A stretch of 64,000 bases of DNA from Paenibacillus shirakamiensis (GTDB taxonomy: Bacteria > Bacillota > Bacilli > Paenibacillales > Paenibacillaceae), in contig NZ_JAGGLD010000008.1 in assembly GCF_017874255.1 (NCBI RefSeq), positions 62,001-126,000 on the forward strand, in the 5' to 3' direction. Position numbers and translations under genes: made by a program. Below are positions 9,477 through 17,025 of this stretch, piece by piece (position 1 is the stretch's first letter; every line of letters starts with the position of its first letter). Below the pieces are notes generated by a model, which saw only the letters and a program-made list of their open reading frames with translations, did no database searches and was not told the origin of the DNA.

Positions 9477-9977
9477 ATGCATATGGGTTCCTCTTTAGAT
9501 GATTCGTTTGGCTTCTATATGGGCATCGCTTATCGCAAACTGAATCAACTGTTTCACCAACGTATGAAGAGTTTTGATATTACACCAGAGCAGTGGGTTG
9601 TATTACACCGAATATGGGAGCAAGACGGTATGATTCAGAAAGAAATTGGTGAGAAATCTGGCAAAGATAAACCTACGACGACCCGAATACTTATGATGTT
9701 AGAAGAGAAGGGGTTAGTTCACAAAGTATGTGGCGATCAAGACCGCAGATCGTATACGGTACATATCACGGCTGCTGGGCAGCAATTAATGGAGCAGACT
9801 CAGCCACTAGAAAGACAGGTGCTTCGGGATGCAGTAGGAAACCTGGACGAAGCTCAGATACACCAATTAAGAACCATGCTGCAACAAATTATTGAGCAGA
9901 CAGATCATTTTTTAGACCAAGAAGACAAAAATAAAGACAGTGAAAAGCATAAACACAACCAGAAGGAGAGAGCCTAA
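9477..9977 (+). CDS. MarR family transcriptional regulator
   Basis: Winged-helix repressor of 166 residues. The MarR core runs from about 10 to 140: recognition region EIGEKSGKDKPTTTRILMMLEEKGLV, then the wing with DQDRRSYTVHITAAG. The hydrophilic tail is Lys/Glu rich. AAGGAG lies 6 nt before ATG 9477; the ATG at 9483 is a possible alternative. The stop overlaps the start of the MFS gene by one base (TAATG), so the two are translationally coupled. The palindrome over the promoter suggests that it represses itself and the exporter, with an unknown small molecule as inducer. Confidence 0.92.
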   Translation: MHMGSSLDDSFGFYMGIAYRKLNQLFHQRMKSFDITPEQWVVLHRIWEQDGMIQKEIGEKSGKDKPTTTRILMMLEEKGLVHKVCGDQDRRSYTVHITAAGQQLMEQTQPLERQVLRDAVGNLDEAQIHQLRTMLQQIIEQTDHFLDQEDKNKDSEKHKHNQKERA

Positions 9978-11185
9978 TGAAGCCTACTGAACATCATGAA
10001 GGGCTGTGGACCAAAGCTTTTATCGTTCTCACCCTCAGTTACTTATTGTTATTCCTAGGGCTACAGATGTTGTTATCGCCCTTTCCTACTTATGCCAAAC
10101 AGCAGTTCCATCCCAATGATTTTACTGTAAGTCTAGTGACGAGTCTATTCGCACTATCGGCGATTGCGACTAGATTCACGATGATCCCTGTATTGAGACG
10201 GGTACATCGTAACATCATTTTATTTTTGGGTATTTTCCTTGCGGGTTTGGCCACCATCCTATACGCCTATGCAGGGAACATGGTTCAGCTGCTCCTCCTG
10301 CGCATCTTGTTCGGAATTGGTTTTGGGATGGCGAGTACAGTCATGCCAACGCTAGTCTCACAGATTATTCCCAAACGACGCTTGGGCGAAGGGATAGGTT
10401 ACTTCGGATTATCTACTAGTCTAGCCATGTCCATTGGCCCATTAGTGGGCCTGTCCGTCATGAAAAACTATGGCTTTCCCCTGCTTACCGTGATGGGAAC
10501 GATCGTCATTCTATTCATCGTCCCGTTGCTTCTGCTTACACGGAGTATCCCTGCCCCTTTGCCGGTAGTATCTATAGCTCAGGATGCAGACACAGAGAAT
10601 AAAAAGGGATTTCCTATAGGTATCCTTCTTCCGGCAGGACTTAATATGCTGATTTCGATTACGTATGGCGGTCTGTTAGGCTTTTTAGCCCTATATGGTG
10701 AACAGATTCATTTAGGAAATATCGGCTTATTTTTCTTATTTAATGCTTGTACTTTATTAGTGATCAGACCCATTTCTGGGAGGTTATTTGATAGTAAGGG
10801 ACCGGGGGCGGTATTGATTCCTGCCGGTGTACTAGTGTTCGCAAGTCTTATTGTATTATCTTATACACAGTCTCTGGGATTTCTGATTGTCTCTGCTTTA
10901 TTATATGGACTAGGATTTGGTGCGATTCAGCCAGCAACTCAAGCTTGGATGCTCCGCCAGACCCCGCCTAGACAACATGGCTTAGTCAACAGTCTATTCT
11001 ATAACTCCATTGATTTCGGCGTAGCGGCGGGTTCCATGGTACTTGGAATCATTGCCTCAGCAACGAACTATGCAATGATGTACCGACTATCTTCAATTGC
11101 CATGATTCTATTCCTAGCAGTATATGTAATGTCGGTTATGTCTCAGCGTAAGAAAAAGGCGGCCACCCAATCTGCGCCAATGTAA
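9977..11185 (+). CDS. MFS transporter (drug-efflux type)
   Basis: Integral membrane protein of 402 residues with about 12 hydrophobic segments and the MFS loop signature near LFALSAIATRFTMIPVLRRVHR, plus a second-half counterpart in FNACTLLVIRPISGRLFDSKGP. Size and layout fit DHA1-type proton-coupled exporters. Coupling to a MarR regulator supports export of a toxic compound; the substrate cannot be inferred. Its last codons are part of a short tandem repeat that continues past the stop. Confidence 0.88.
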   Translation: MKPTEHHEGLWTKAFIVLTLSYLLLFLGLQMLLSPFPTYAKQQFHPNDFTVSLVTSLFALSAIATRFTMIPVLRRVHRNIILFLGIFLAGLATILYAYAGNMVQLLLLRILFGIGFGMASTVMPTLVSQIIPKRRLGEGIGYFGLSTSLAMSIGPLVGLSVMKNYGFPLLTVMGTIVILFIVPLLLLTRSIPAPLPVVSIAQDADTENKKGFPIGILLPAGLNMLISITYGGLLGFLALYGEQIHLGNIGLFFLFNACTLLVIRPISGRLFDSKGPGAVLIPAGVLVFASLIVLSYTQSLGFLIVSALLYGLGFGAIQPATQAWMLRQTPPRQHGLVNSLFYNSIDFGVAAGSMVLGIIASATNYAMMYRLSSIAMILFLAVYVMSVMSQRKKKAATQSAPM

Positions 11186-11240
11186 AAGAACATGAACAAT
11201 GAAAAAGAGCATGAACCATGTAAAAAGGCATAAATCAATG
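11178..11240. repeat. Short tandem repeat across the MFS stop codon
   Basis: Three imperfect units of 19, 19 and 20 bp (11178-11196, 11197-11215, 11216-11235), each starting C(A/C)ATG followed by A-rich sequence and (C)ATGAA or CATAAAT, then a fourth CAATGTAA. The first unit contains the MFS stop codon. Confidence 0.75.
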
Positions 11241-11282
11241 TAATCCGGTAGGTAATGGATACAAACGATGCCATTAAAAAGA

Positions 11283-11326
11283 AGCTAACCTTGCTGCTCC
11301 AAGGGCAGCGGATTAGCTCTTTTTTA
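11283..11326 (+). terminator. Bidirectional terminator between the MFS gene and the YwaF-like gene
   Basis: AGCTAA-cct-TGCTGC / GGCAGC-gga-TTAGCT stem followed by CTTTTTT; on the minus strand it is followed by TTCTTTTT. Confidence 0.85.
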
Positions 11327-11382
11327 CCTATAGTAAGATTCCAAAACCTTAGAAGATAGGGTTAGGATTTAAGCTTTTCATA

Positions 11383-12126
11383 TTAAAATGAAGAATGCCG
11401 TCGCTTAGGTTTGTTATACGTAGGCAGTAGGGCAAAAGGAAGGTACAAAATGAAAAAGAGGACTAAGGCTACCCCCTCAAGCGATAGAATATACCATGGG
11501 TATGGCCCGAGTACGTCCATTAAGGAAGCGGTGAGTGGCTTGTGCGCGAGGAACATATAATTACCGCCTGTGTAATAATTCACTATAGATATGAAGACCA
11601 ACAGAATATTGAGGAAAATCATAGTTAGGCCCAGAGATCTGAGCGTGGGGCGCATGTGTTCAACCCACACCATATAGAGAATACAAAGAATAATGACCAT
11701 ATGAGCAATGAAAAACTCTAAAAATCGATAATGAGGAAAAGGATAGTCCAGCGCAGGAGTGAGTAAAGCCTGAAGTGCTCCTCCAATGCCGGTAAAATAT
11801 ACAATTTGAAAGATACGATAACTTCTAAGTAGAAGCATAAAGACACACATGTATAGAGAAATACTACATAACTCTAAAGGTAGCGTTTCCTTGAGACTAT
11901 ATGTACCTTGTTCTATACTCCATACATTCAGAGAAACTTCGCACAGAATAAGTACCCCTGCAAATGCATATTTGGCTAATGCTCTACGACGGGAACTTGC
12001 TCCAAGCCATTGCCGGTTTAGATACAAGAGGATAGCCCCTGCCAATAAAATTCCTAACATGAACAAATGAGACGTAGAAAATGCCATGAATGAATCCGAT
12101 GGTGCTCTCTCAAAAAAAGACTGCAT
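11383..12126 (-). CDS. ywaF: YwaF/TIGR02206-type integral membrane protein
   Basis: Protein of 247 residues with six to seven hydrophobic segments; function unknown in the family. Family features are the LPLELCSISLYMC segment, GGALQALLTPAL, and the conserved HY/H motifs around YPFPHYRFLEFFIAHMVIILC. The ATG at 12126 is preferred to the GTG at 12129; GAGGGG lies 9 nt upstream. It is convergent with the MFS gene and shares its terminator. Confidence 0.82.
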   Translation of the reverse strand: MQSFFERAPSDSFMAFSTSHLFMLGILLAGAILLYLNRQWLGASSRRRALAKYAFAGVLILCEVSLNVWSIEQGTYSLKETLPLELCSISLYMCVFMLLLRSYRIFQIVYFTGIGGALQALLTPALDYPFPHYRFLEFFIAHMVIILCILYMVWVEHMRPTLRSLGLTMIFLNILLVFISIVNYYTGGNYMFLAHKPLTASLMDVLGPYPWYILSLEGVALVLFFILYLPFALLPTYNKPKRRHSSF

Positions 12127-12265
12127 CACGATTAACCCCTCTCTGTATATCCTAAATTTTAACTTATTATTGAGCGATGTATATATTTTAATTGTGATAA
12201 AATCTATTAGGTATGGAACAAGTATAATTCATGAAATGAGTTACATTATTAACGAGGTGAAAACA

Positions 12266-12526
12266 GTGGCAAAAAAAACAAATAGACCTACGGTAAAAGC
12301 AACGCGAACAGAGGATAAGCCTACTACACTGAAAGATTTGCTTCGACCTGAGGTGCTGGGCAAGTTACAAGCACAAGCTGCTGAAATGAAGGCATCTGAA
12401 TTAAGCAAAGCGGAGGAAATCCGAAAACAAGCGGAAGAGACCAGAAAAGCGGAGCAGAAGAAATTAGACAACAATTTTGAACATTTGCTTGAGCAAAGTG
12501 CATTAGATTGGCATAAGTTCAAATGA
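12266..12526 (+). CDS. yqkE: YqkE-like small charged protein (DUF3886)
   Basis: Predicted product of 86 residues, MAKKTNRPTVKA at the N-terminus (GTG start read as Met), then TTLKDLLRPEVLGKLQ and a Lys/Glu/Ala-rich helical stretch (about 35-70) that looks like a single long helix or coiled coil. The GTG at 12266 has GAGGTG 6 nt upstream. The frame is open back to 12086, but that part has no ribosome site and overlaps the divergent gene. Function unknown. A strong terminator follows. Confidence 0.82.
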   Translation: MAKKTNRPTVKATRTEDKPTTLKDLLRPEVLGKLQAQAAEMKASELSKAEEIRKQAEETRKAEQKKLDNNFEHLLEQSALDWHKFK

Positions 12527-12531
12527 TAAGG

Positions 12532-12567
12532 GGTGAACCTGGAAGTTCAGGTTCATCTTTTTTTTTT
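12532..12567 (+). terminator. Terminator of the yqkE-like gene
   Basis: GGTGAACCTG-gaagtt-CAGGTTCATC stem followed by a long T-run. Confidence 0.92.
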
Positions 12568-12602
12568 GAGAATGGACTACAGATGGGAGGACAGTCAGAA
12601 AG

Positions 12603-12638
12603 TTGACTTTTAAACTTTATGTAACTATATTGGTTACA
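12603..12638 (+). promoter_or_regulatory. Promoter with HxlR-like palindrome upstream of the NAD(P)-binding protein
   Basis: TTGACT (12603-12608), 17 nt spacer, TATATT (12626-12631). The inverted repeat TGTAAC-N7-GTTACA (12620-12638) covers the -10. GTAAC/GTTAC arms with a TATAT centre resemble boxes bound by DUF24/HxlR redox regulators (YodB, CatR, HypR). No such regulator is in the window. Confidence 0.65.
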
Positions 12639-12674
12639 GGAATTATATTATAAACCCATAATGGAGGAATGAAC

Positions 12675-13310
12675 ATGGCTAAGATTGCGGTTATTGGAGC
12701 AACAGGTAAAGCAGGGAGTCAGATCATTAAAGAAGCGAACAATCGTGGGCATCAGGTTACAGCGATCGTTCGAGATGCATCCAAATTAATTAGTCCCGTA
12801 GATGCTATCATAGAACGGGATATCTTAGATTTGAAGAATGAAGATGTTAAGGGGTTTGAAGTGGTAGTGAATGCATTTGCGGCCCCTCTAGGTCAAGAAC
12901 ATCTACATGTGGATGCCGGAAATATACTGATTCATGCACTTCAAGGAACAGATACACGTCTACTGGTTGTCGGCGGGGCAGGTAGCTTATACGTAGATCC
13001 AGAGGAGACGATTCGTGTAGTAGATACACCTGAATTTCCAGATTTCATCAAACCAACAGCCAACAATCAAGGTAAGAATCTTGAGATATTGAAAAACACA
13101 CCGGATTTGAAATGGACATTTCTTAGTCCGTCGGCAGAATTCGCGATTGGTGAACGAAAAGGTGAATATAAAGTCGGAAAAGATCAATTATTAGTGAACT
13201 CTGCCGGTAAAAGTTACGTATCATATGCAGACTATGCTATTGCTGTAGTCGATGAAATCGAACATCCCCAGCATATCGGCGAACGATTCACTGTAGTATC
13301 GGAATCTTAA
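12675..13310 (+). CDS. NAD(P)-binding atypical SDR (NmrA-like, YwnB type)
   Basis: Rossmann-fold protein of 211 residues. The dinucleotide loop is GATGKAG at 8-14, followed by the acidic/basic strand-2 end VRD typical of NADP-preferring atypical SDRs. The family block LVVGGAGSLYV and the late WTFLSPSAEF segment are present. It lacks the catalytic YxxxK, so it may be a reductase of the biliverdin-reductase-like type or a redox sensor. ATG 12675 has GGAGG 7 nt upstream; ATG 12669 is too close to that site. A redox/quinone-type regulator is suggested by the promoter palindrome. A long-loop hairpin follows. Confidence 0.87.
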   Translation: MAKIAVIGATGKAGSQIIKEANNRGHQVTAIVRDASKLISPVDAIIERDILDLKNEDVKGFEVVVNAFAAPLGQEHLHVDAGNILIHALQGTDTRLLVVGGAGSLYVDPEETIRVVDTPEFPDFIKPTANNQGKNLEILKNTPDLKWTFLSPSAEFAIGERKGEYKVGKDQLLVNSAGKSYVSYADYAIAVVDEIEHPQHIGERFTVVSES

Positions 13311-13329
13311 TTCCCCGGACAAGAAGAAC

Positions 13330-13380
13330 AAAAGGACTAGAAAAAGATAAGAAAACTCATGGATATAGCTAGTCCTTTTC
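13330..13380 (+). terminator. Probable terminator, long loop
   Basis: AAAAGGACTAG ... CTAGTCCTTTT, 11-bp arms separated by about 28 nt. Confidence 0.65.
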
Positions 13381-13472
13381 ATACAGAAGTAGGCAATTGG
13401 AATTAAGATACAAAACTATTTTTGTGAAAAGCTGAAATTTATGAGCAAATAGACCGATTATTATAGGGAGAA

Positions 13473-13535
13473 GTGATCTACCGGAAGGCTTACCCGAGGA
13501 CGGTCACGCTAACAACTGGGTCGATGGTTCTATAA
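13473..13535 (+). other. Possible 20-codon leader ORF or structured leader
   Basis: GTG at 13473 opens 20 sense codons ending at TAA 13533-13535, with AGGGAG only 2 nt before the GTG. The segment is visibly richer in GC than its flanks and is enclosed by TTATAG/CTATAA arms. It ends 15 nt before the start of the next gene. It may be a leader peptide, a structured RNA or chance; I matched it to no known riboswitch. Confidence 0.3.
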
Positions 13536-13550
13536 AGGGAGGCTTTTCCT

Positions 13551-14015
13551 ATGTATTTATTAATTCCAAGTTCCTACCAAAGTTCAGATCGTGCAGGTCT
13601 GGATATGCACAAATTCGGACAACTTCTGGAACAACGTAGAGTCAAGAAGTATGGCGAAGAGGATGAGCGCACATGGATTGCGGCTCAACGTTTTGGAACT
13701 AGTCAAAGTAGGTTTATGGCGTTATATCTATTAAAAGATACGTCCACATTCCGTTATTATTACCGGAGAAAGTTAGAGCTAGGATTGGATGATGTATTTA
13801 ATGTCATCATTTGTAGCTTATATTATGAAAAAGAAAAAAGTCAGTTGAAGCAAGAATTAATTCGTTCGTTAAAGTTGACGCAGAACTTAGTTACGGAAGA
13901 GGTAGCTTTATTCCAGATCAAGCAGTTCAATCGTGACCTGCATGCCCTATTATCGGAAGAGAGACAAATGTCGATAACACCATGGTCTGATGTGAGATCA
14001 GCTACAACGGTATAA
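13551..14015 (+). CDS. Hypothetical protein, unrecognised
   Basis: Product of 154 residues with no family I can name. It is soluble and mostly helical by composition. Residues 20-80 are rich in Arg/Tyr (QRRVKKYGEEDERTW, TFRYYYRRKLELG) and 95-135 in Lys/Glu/Gln; there is no signal peptide or membrane segment. GGGAGG lies 9 nt before the ATG, and codon use resembles the neighbours, so I take it as a real gene. It follows the short leader ORF. A nucleic-acid or partner-binding role would be a guess. Confidence 0.7.
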   Translation: MYLLIPSSYQSSDRAGLDMHKFGQLLEQRRVKKYGEEDERTWIAAQRFGTSQSRFMALYLLKDTSTFRYYYRRKLELGLDDVFNVIICSLYYEKEKSQLKQELIRSLKLTQNLVTEEVALFQIKQFNRDLHALLSEERQMSITPWSDVRSATTV

Positions 14016-14103
14016 ATAGTTTCCCCTCGTGAAGTATGAAGTGCTCAATGAATATGATAAATAATGAAGCAATAAACTGATGAATAGATACGTTGAAGCC
14101 CTC

Positions 14104-14161
14104 TTTTTCCTACGTGGAGATAGGGGGTTATTTCTGCGATAAAATCATTCCGTAGGAAAAA
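14104..14161. repeat. 11-bp inverted repeat next to the GC-rich island
   Basis: TTTTTCCTACG (14104-14114) and CGTAGGAAAAA (14151-14161) are exact inverted copies, 36 bp apart. No T-run follows, so it is not a simple terminator. It lies 15 bp before the abrupt GC change at about 14176. No transposase is visible. Confidence 0.65.
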
Positions 14162-14175
14162 ATCAAAACATAAAT

Positions 14176-14484
14176 CATACGCCGGGCTCCATGGCGCTAT
14201 ATGATGTGCGCAGCGGAGCGCTTATCGCAGGCGATGCGATGCAGCTGCGCGGGGGTATGGCTGTCAGCGGGCAGATCCGCCCGCTGTTCCCATTCCCCGC
14301 CTGGGCCACGTGGAGCGGAGAAGAATCGCTGAAGTCCGCGCAGAAGCTGCGCGATCTTCAGCCTTCGCTGCTGGCCGTAGGCCATGGCGCTATGCTGCGT
14401 AGCCCGGTCCCGGCTATGGACCGGGCCATCGCTACCGCGGCGCGTCACCTCGCGCGCGGTGCAGCTGGAGGCGGCCGTGCCTAG
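14176..14484 (+). pseudogene. 5'-truncated MBL-fold metallo-hydrolase
   Basis: The recognisable frame starts abruptly at HTPGSMALYDV, a strand of the metallo-beta-lactamase fold, and runs through GDAMQLRGG (metal Asp) and AVGHGAM (last metal His) to a TAG at 14482-14484. The N-terminal two thirds, including the HxHxDH metal site, are missing; the sequence before 14176 is AT-rich and not homologous. The remnant is about 65% GC by eye, well above its flanks. It overlaps the TetR start by 8 bp, so an intact MBL-TetR operon was probably cut. A start at ATG 14191 could still make a 97-residue peptide, but it would lack the active site. Confidence 0.75.
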
Positions 14485-15061
14485 GGCCGGCCTGGACCTT
14501 GCGGCCGTCACTAACGCGGCCGCTGCTTTAGCGGATGCGCACGGGCTAAGCGCCGTGACGCTCGCTGCTGTCGCCCAGCGGCTGGGCGTGCGCAGTCCGT
14601 CGCTGTACAATCACATCGACGGATTGTCTGCGCTTCGCAGCGAGCTGGCTGTGCGGGGCCTGAACCTGCTCCAACAGCGATTGGAGCAGGCTCAGGCTGG
14701 AGTGCAAGGCGAAGCAGCGCTGCATGCTTTTGCCCAAGCCTATGTTGCCTTTGCCGATGAACATCCCGGGCTGTATGAAGCATCCCTAAGGGTTGCTGAA
14801 CCCGGTGATGAGGAATGGCAACAAGCAGGCCAGAATCTGCTGGAAATGATCAAAGCCTTGCTTAAGGACTACTCATTGCCTAGCAAGGAACATACGCATG
14901 CGATAAGAGGATTAAGAAGCATCTTACATGGCTTCTGTGACCTAGAGCACAAGGGTGCTTTCATGCAGCCTATCTCCAAAACAGACAGTCTTATCTATAT
15001 CATGAATGCTTATATTGCAGGACTTTCCAAAAAGGTGATTAAGTCTCAGCCCAGCGGGTAA
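14477..15061 (+). CDS. TetR/AcrR family regulator (WHG-type C-terminus)
   Basis: Predicted 194-residue repressor. The N-terminal helix-turn-helix is LSAVTLAAVAQRLGVRSPSL, followed by YNHIDGLSALR; the C-terminal half (about 80-185, with HAFAQAYVAFADEHPGLYEA) matches the TetR_C_33/WHG ligand domain. GTG 14477 has GGAGG 5 nt upstream; an in-frame ATG at 14384 would add 31 residues overlapping the hydrolase remnant without homology. Its first half is very GC-rich and shifts to normal composition after about 14750. Its natural partner gene upstream is truncated, so the regulon is uncertain. No terminator is obvious. Confidence 0.85.
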   Translation: MPRAGLDLAAVTNAAAALADAHGLSAVTLAAVAQRLGVRSPSLYNHIDGLSALRSELAVRGLNLLQQRLEQAQAGVQGEAALHAFAQAYVAFADEHPGLYEASLRVAEPGDEEWQQAGQNLLEMIKALLKDYSLPSKEHTHAIRGLRSILHGFCDLEHKGAFMQPISKTDSLIYIMNAYIAGLSKKVIKSQPSG

Positions 15062-15119
15062 ACAATACTCAAGAAGTACAAATGGGTGCTGGGGCAGGGG
15101 TCCAGCGACACGGAAGCAT

Positions 15120-15420
15120 AGAACAAAAATAACCCCCGACCGAAAGACCGGACGGGGTGACTTTGCTCACGACCTGGTGAGCGACATATTAATATCCTAT
15201 CTTTGGAAATCAAATTTAATACCAAATTAGGAAGTTATTTAAAAGTAGGGTAAAAATGAAAGAGGGAGCTACAAGGCTCCCCTTCGGACTCAAGACACGT
15301 AAAACGTGTGAATTTTTCCACGACGAGGTGGAAGACATAATTTACTGGTTAAGAATAACTCTCTGAACTAAGAGTAACCTGTCCGTAATTTATTGTCAAT
15401 ACAATTTTCACGTTTTTTTT
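15120..15420. ncRNA. Tandem structured-RNA candidate between tetR and pemK
   Basis: The 359-bp gap carries two similar modules. Module 1 (15127-15240) has an outer stem AAATAAC/GTTATTT enclosing hairpins at 15134-15157, 15165-15182 and 15195-15232. Module 2 (15264-15379) has hairpins at 15264-15281, 15295-15309, 15316-15333 and 15347-15379. The core hairpin occurs in both as NNNCAC-GACNNG-GTGNNN followed by GACATA, with the three outer pairs replaced by three other valid pairs. On the minus strand each module ends in a GC hairpin and a T-rich run, and TTGACA-N17-TACTCT lies at 15399-15371; on the plus strand there is a T8 at 15413-15420. Strand and function are unresolved. Confidence 0.55.
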
Positions 15421-15989
15421 CACAATCCGAGTGTCCACTTCATTCGATTTTCTAATCGATTGATGTCTTCTTCATCCAAATTTCCGAGATGTTCTTTCAG
15501 ACGTATTTTGCTTACCGACGTAGTTTCTTCTGTTTTTGCAGCTGAATCAAAGGCCAAGAACCCATACTTACTAACGAATAAGAAATAATGGCTCTGAAAG
15601 CGGGGCACGGGTTTGCCGTCCCGAGTAAGTACAGGTTGTTTCGTTTTGAAGTTGGTTTTCGCTTTTAAATTTTTTGTAAGTGGAATGACAATGACATTGC
15701 CTGAAGTCGAATTAACCGTATTATTGGAAATGATAACGACAGGACGTTCCTCGTTCTGCTCACAACCTACATTTTCGCCAAAATGACAGAAATGTATAGC
15801 TCCTCGTACCATCTTTCGACTTAATTGTTTTTTCTCATTCTCTATCCAATAATGGGCCATCTTAATCTTAGCAGGCATCCATTCCATAATTTGCTGTTCT
15901 TTGAGCGCTTTCTCGGTCATGATGCGTTCTGCTGCTCCTCTATTTACGGTTCTAGTGGGGGTGGGCTTCTCGTCCCGTTGTTCGTACAT
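15420..15989 (-). CDS. PemK/MazF family toxin-like protein
   Basis: Product of 189 residues. The C-terminal 115 carry the PemK/MazF endoribonuclease fold: RGAIHFCHFGENVGCEQ, RPVVIISNN, NVIVIPLTKN. The loop before GCEQNEERPVVI is the usual conserved strand pair. An N-terminal charged extension of about 70 residues is longer than in compact MazF proteins. GGAGAGG lies 5 nt before the ATG. No small antitoxin gene is adjacent on either side, so it is an orphan toxin, a domesticated relative, or paired with something unusual. The structured RNA candidate lies directly 3' of it. Confidence 0.8.
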   Translation of the reverse strand: MYEQRDEKPTPTRTVNRGAAERIMTEKALKEQQIMEWMPAKIKMAHYWIENEKKQLSRKMVRGAIHFCHFGENVGCEQNEERPVVIISNNTVNSTSGNVIVIPLTKNLKAKTNFKTKQPVLTRDGKPVPRFQSHYFLFVSKYGFLAFDSAAKTEETTSVSKIRLKEHLGNLDEEDINRLENRMKWTLGL

Positions 15990-16220
15990 AAGATCCTCTC
16001 CTGGTACAATCGATTATATGATGCTTAAGCTATAAAAATATCCTTTATTATGATTTACACTTATTTATGGTCATATTAAACAAGATCGCGGCAATTTTAT
16101 TCTTTTCTCATCATAGGGTCATTCCTTCAGACGCAGAATAGGCGTAAAGTATATGATATTAGGTGTTTTTGAACCTAGAAGTAGCAGTTCTCGCTTTGCT
16201 TGGGTAAATGACTGCTTGCT

Positions 16221-16249
16221 TTGACAGGAACCATGGGAAGTGATAGTTT
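16221..16249 (+). promoter_or_regulatory. Candidate promoter of def
   Basis: TTGACA (16221-16226), 17 nt spacer, TAGTTT (16244-16249). It is the best promoter I see in the 342-bp gap 15990-16331, which otherwise shows no gene and no strong hairpin. Confidence 0.55.
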
Positions 16250-16331
16250 AAGAATGCTCAGCATAGGGATAATTGAATTGCTAATTCTAATAACATTAAT
16301 CATCAAATAAAGGTGGATGGAGTTCTAGGTT

Positions 16332-16928
16332 ATGAGTAAATTTAATGCGAATTATGTCATTGTAATGGAAGATATCGTACGTGAGGGAAACCCAATCCTT
16401 CGTGTAGACACAGAGCCTGTGAGTATGCCTCCAACAGAGGAAGATCGTGAAGAAATGGCATCGATGATGCAGTTTCTGAAGAATAGTCAAAATGAAGAGA
16501 TGGCTCGTAAATATAAGCTTAGAGCAGGTGTAGGAATCTCAGCCAATCAAATTGGACTTAATAAACGTATGTTCGCGGCACTGCTTACTGATGTTAAAGG
16601 GAAAGTCACAGAATATGCCTTATTCAACCCCAAAATTATTAGCCATTCTGAGGCGATGACGTATTTGCCGGAGAGTGAAGGATGTCTGTCGGTAGATCGG
16701 CCCATTCAGGGGTTCGTTCCTCGTTATGAACGTATTCAGATTAAAGCCTATCTTGCAGATGGTAGTGAGGTCAAACTCCGTTTCAAAGGATTTCCCTCCA
16801 TTGTGATGCAGCATGAGATCGATCATCTGAATGGCATCATGTTCTTTGACCGTATTCATGCGGATAACCCATTCAAATTACCCGATCATGTTCAAATTTC
16901 AAGTCTCTACAAAGCATCGGATTCCTAA
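16332..16928 (+). CDS. def: Peptide deformylase, type 2 (DefB/YkrB-like)
   Basis: Removes the formyl group from the N-terminal Met of new proteins. The 198-residue product has the three PDF motifs: GVGISANQIG (66-75; a variant of GxGxAAxQ), EGCLS with metal ligand C118, and QHEIDHLNG with H161, E162 and H165. The insertions and C-terminus match the long Gram-positive type 2 enzyme. A second deformylase is usual elsewhere in such genomes. GGTGG lies about 15 nt upstream with a weaker AGG nearer the ATG, so the start is likely but not certain. A terminator follows. Confidence 0.94.
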   Translation: MSKFNANYVIVMEDIVREGNPILRVDTEPVSMPPTEEDREEMASMMQFLKNSQNEEMARKYKLRAGVGISANQIGLNKRMFAALLTDVKGKVTEYALFNPKIISHSEAMTYLPESEGCLSVDRPIQGFVPRYERIQIKAYLADGSEVKLRFKGFPSIVMQHEIDHLNGIMFFDRIHADNPFKLPDHVQISSLYKASDS

Positions 16929-16976
16929 AAGGTTCAAATTACTAAAAAATGGAATATATATAGTTTCGATCTTAAG

Positions 16977-17014
16977 GGCGTTCATTCCTGCTTGATAAGA
17001 ATGAATGTCTTTTT
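16977..17014 (+). terminator. Terminator of def
   Basis: GCGTTCATTC ... GAATGAATGTC stem followed by TTTTT, in the convergent gap before the flavoprotein gene. Confidence 0.85.
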
Positions 17015-17025
17015 GCGTTGCGTGC

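Noticed and set aside
14197-14783. Several long minus-strand ORFs in the GC-rich island
   Set aside because: High GC removes stop codons in all frames; the plus-strand frames have clear MBL and TetR homology.
15120-15400. CRISPR array or integron attC sites
   Set aside because: Only two non-identical modules without spacers; the outer stem does not fit the RYYYAAC/GTTRRRY core of attC.
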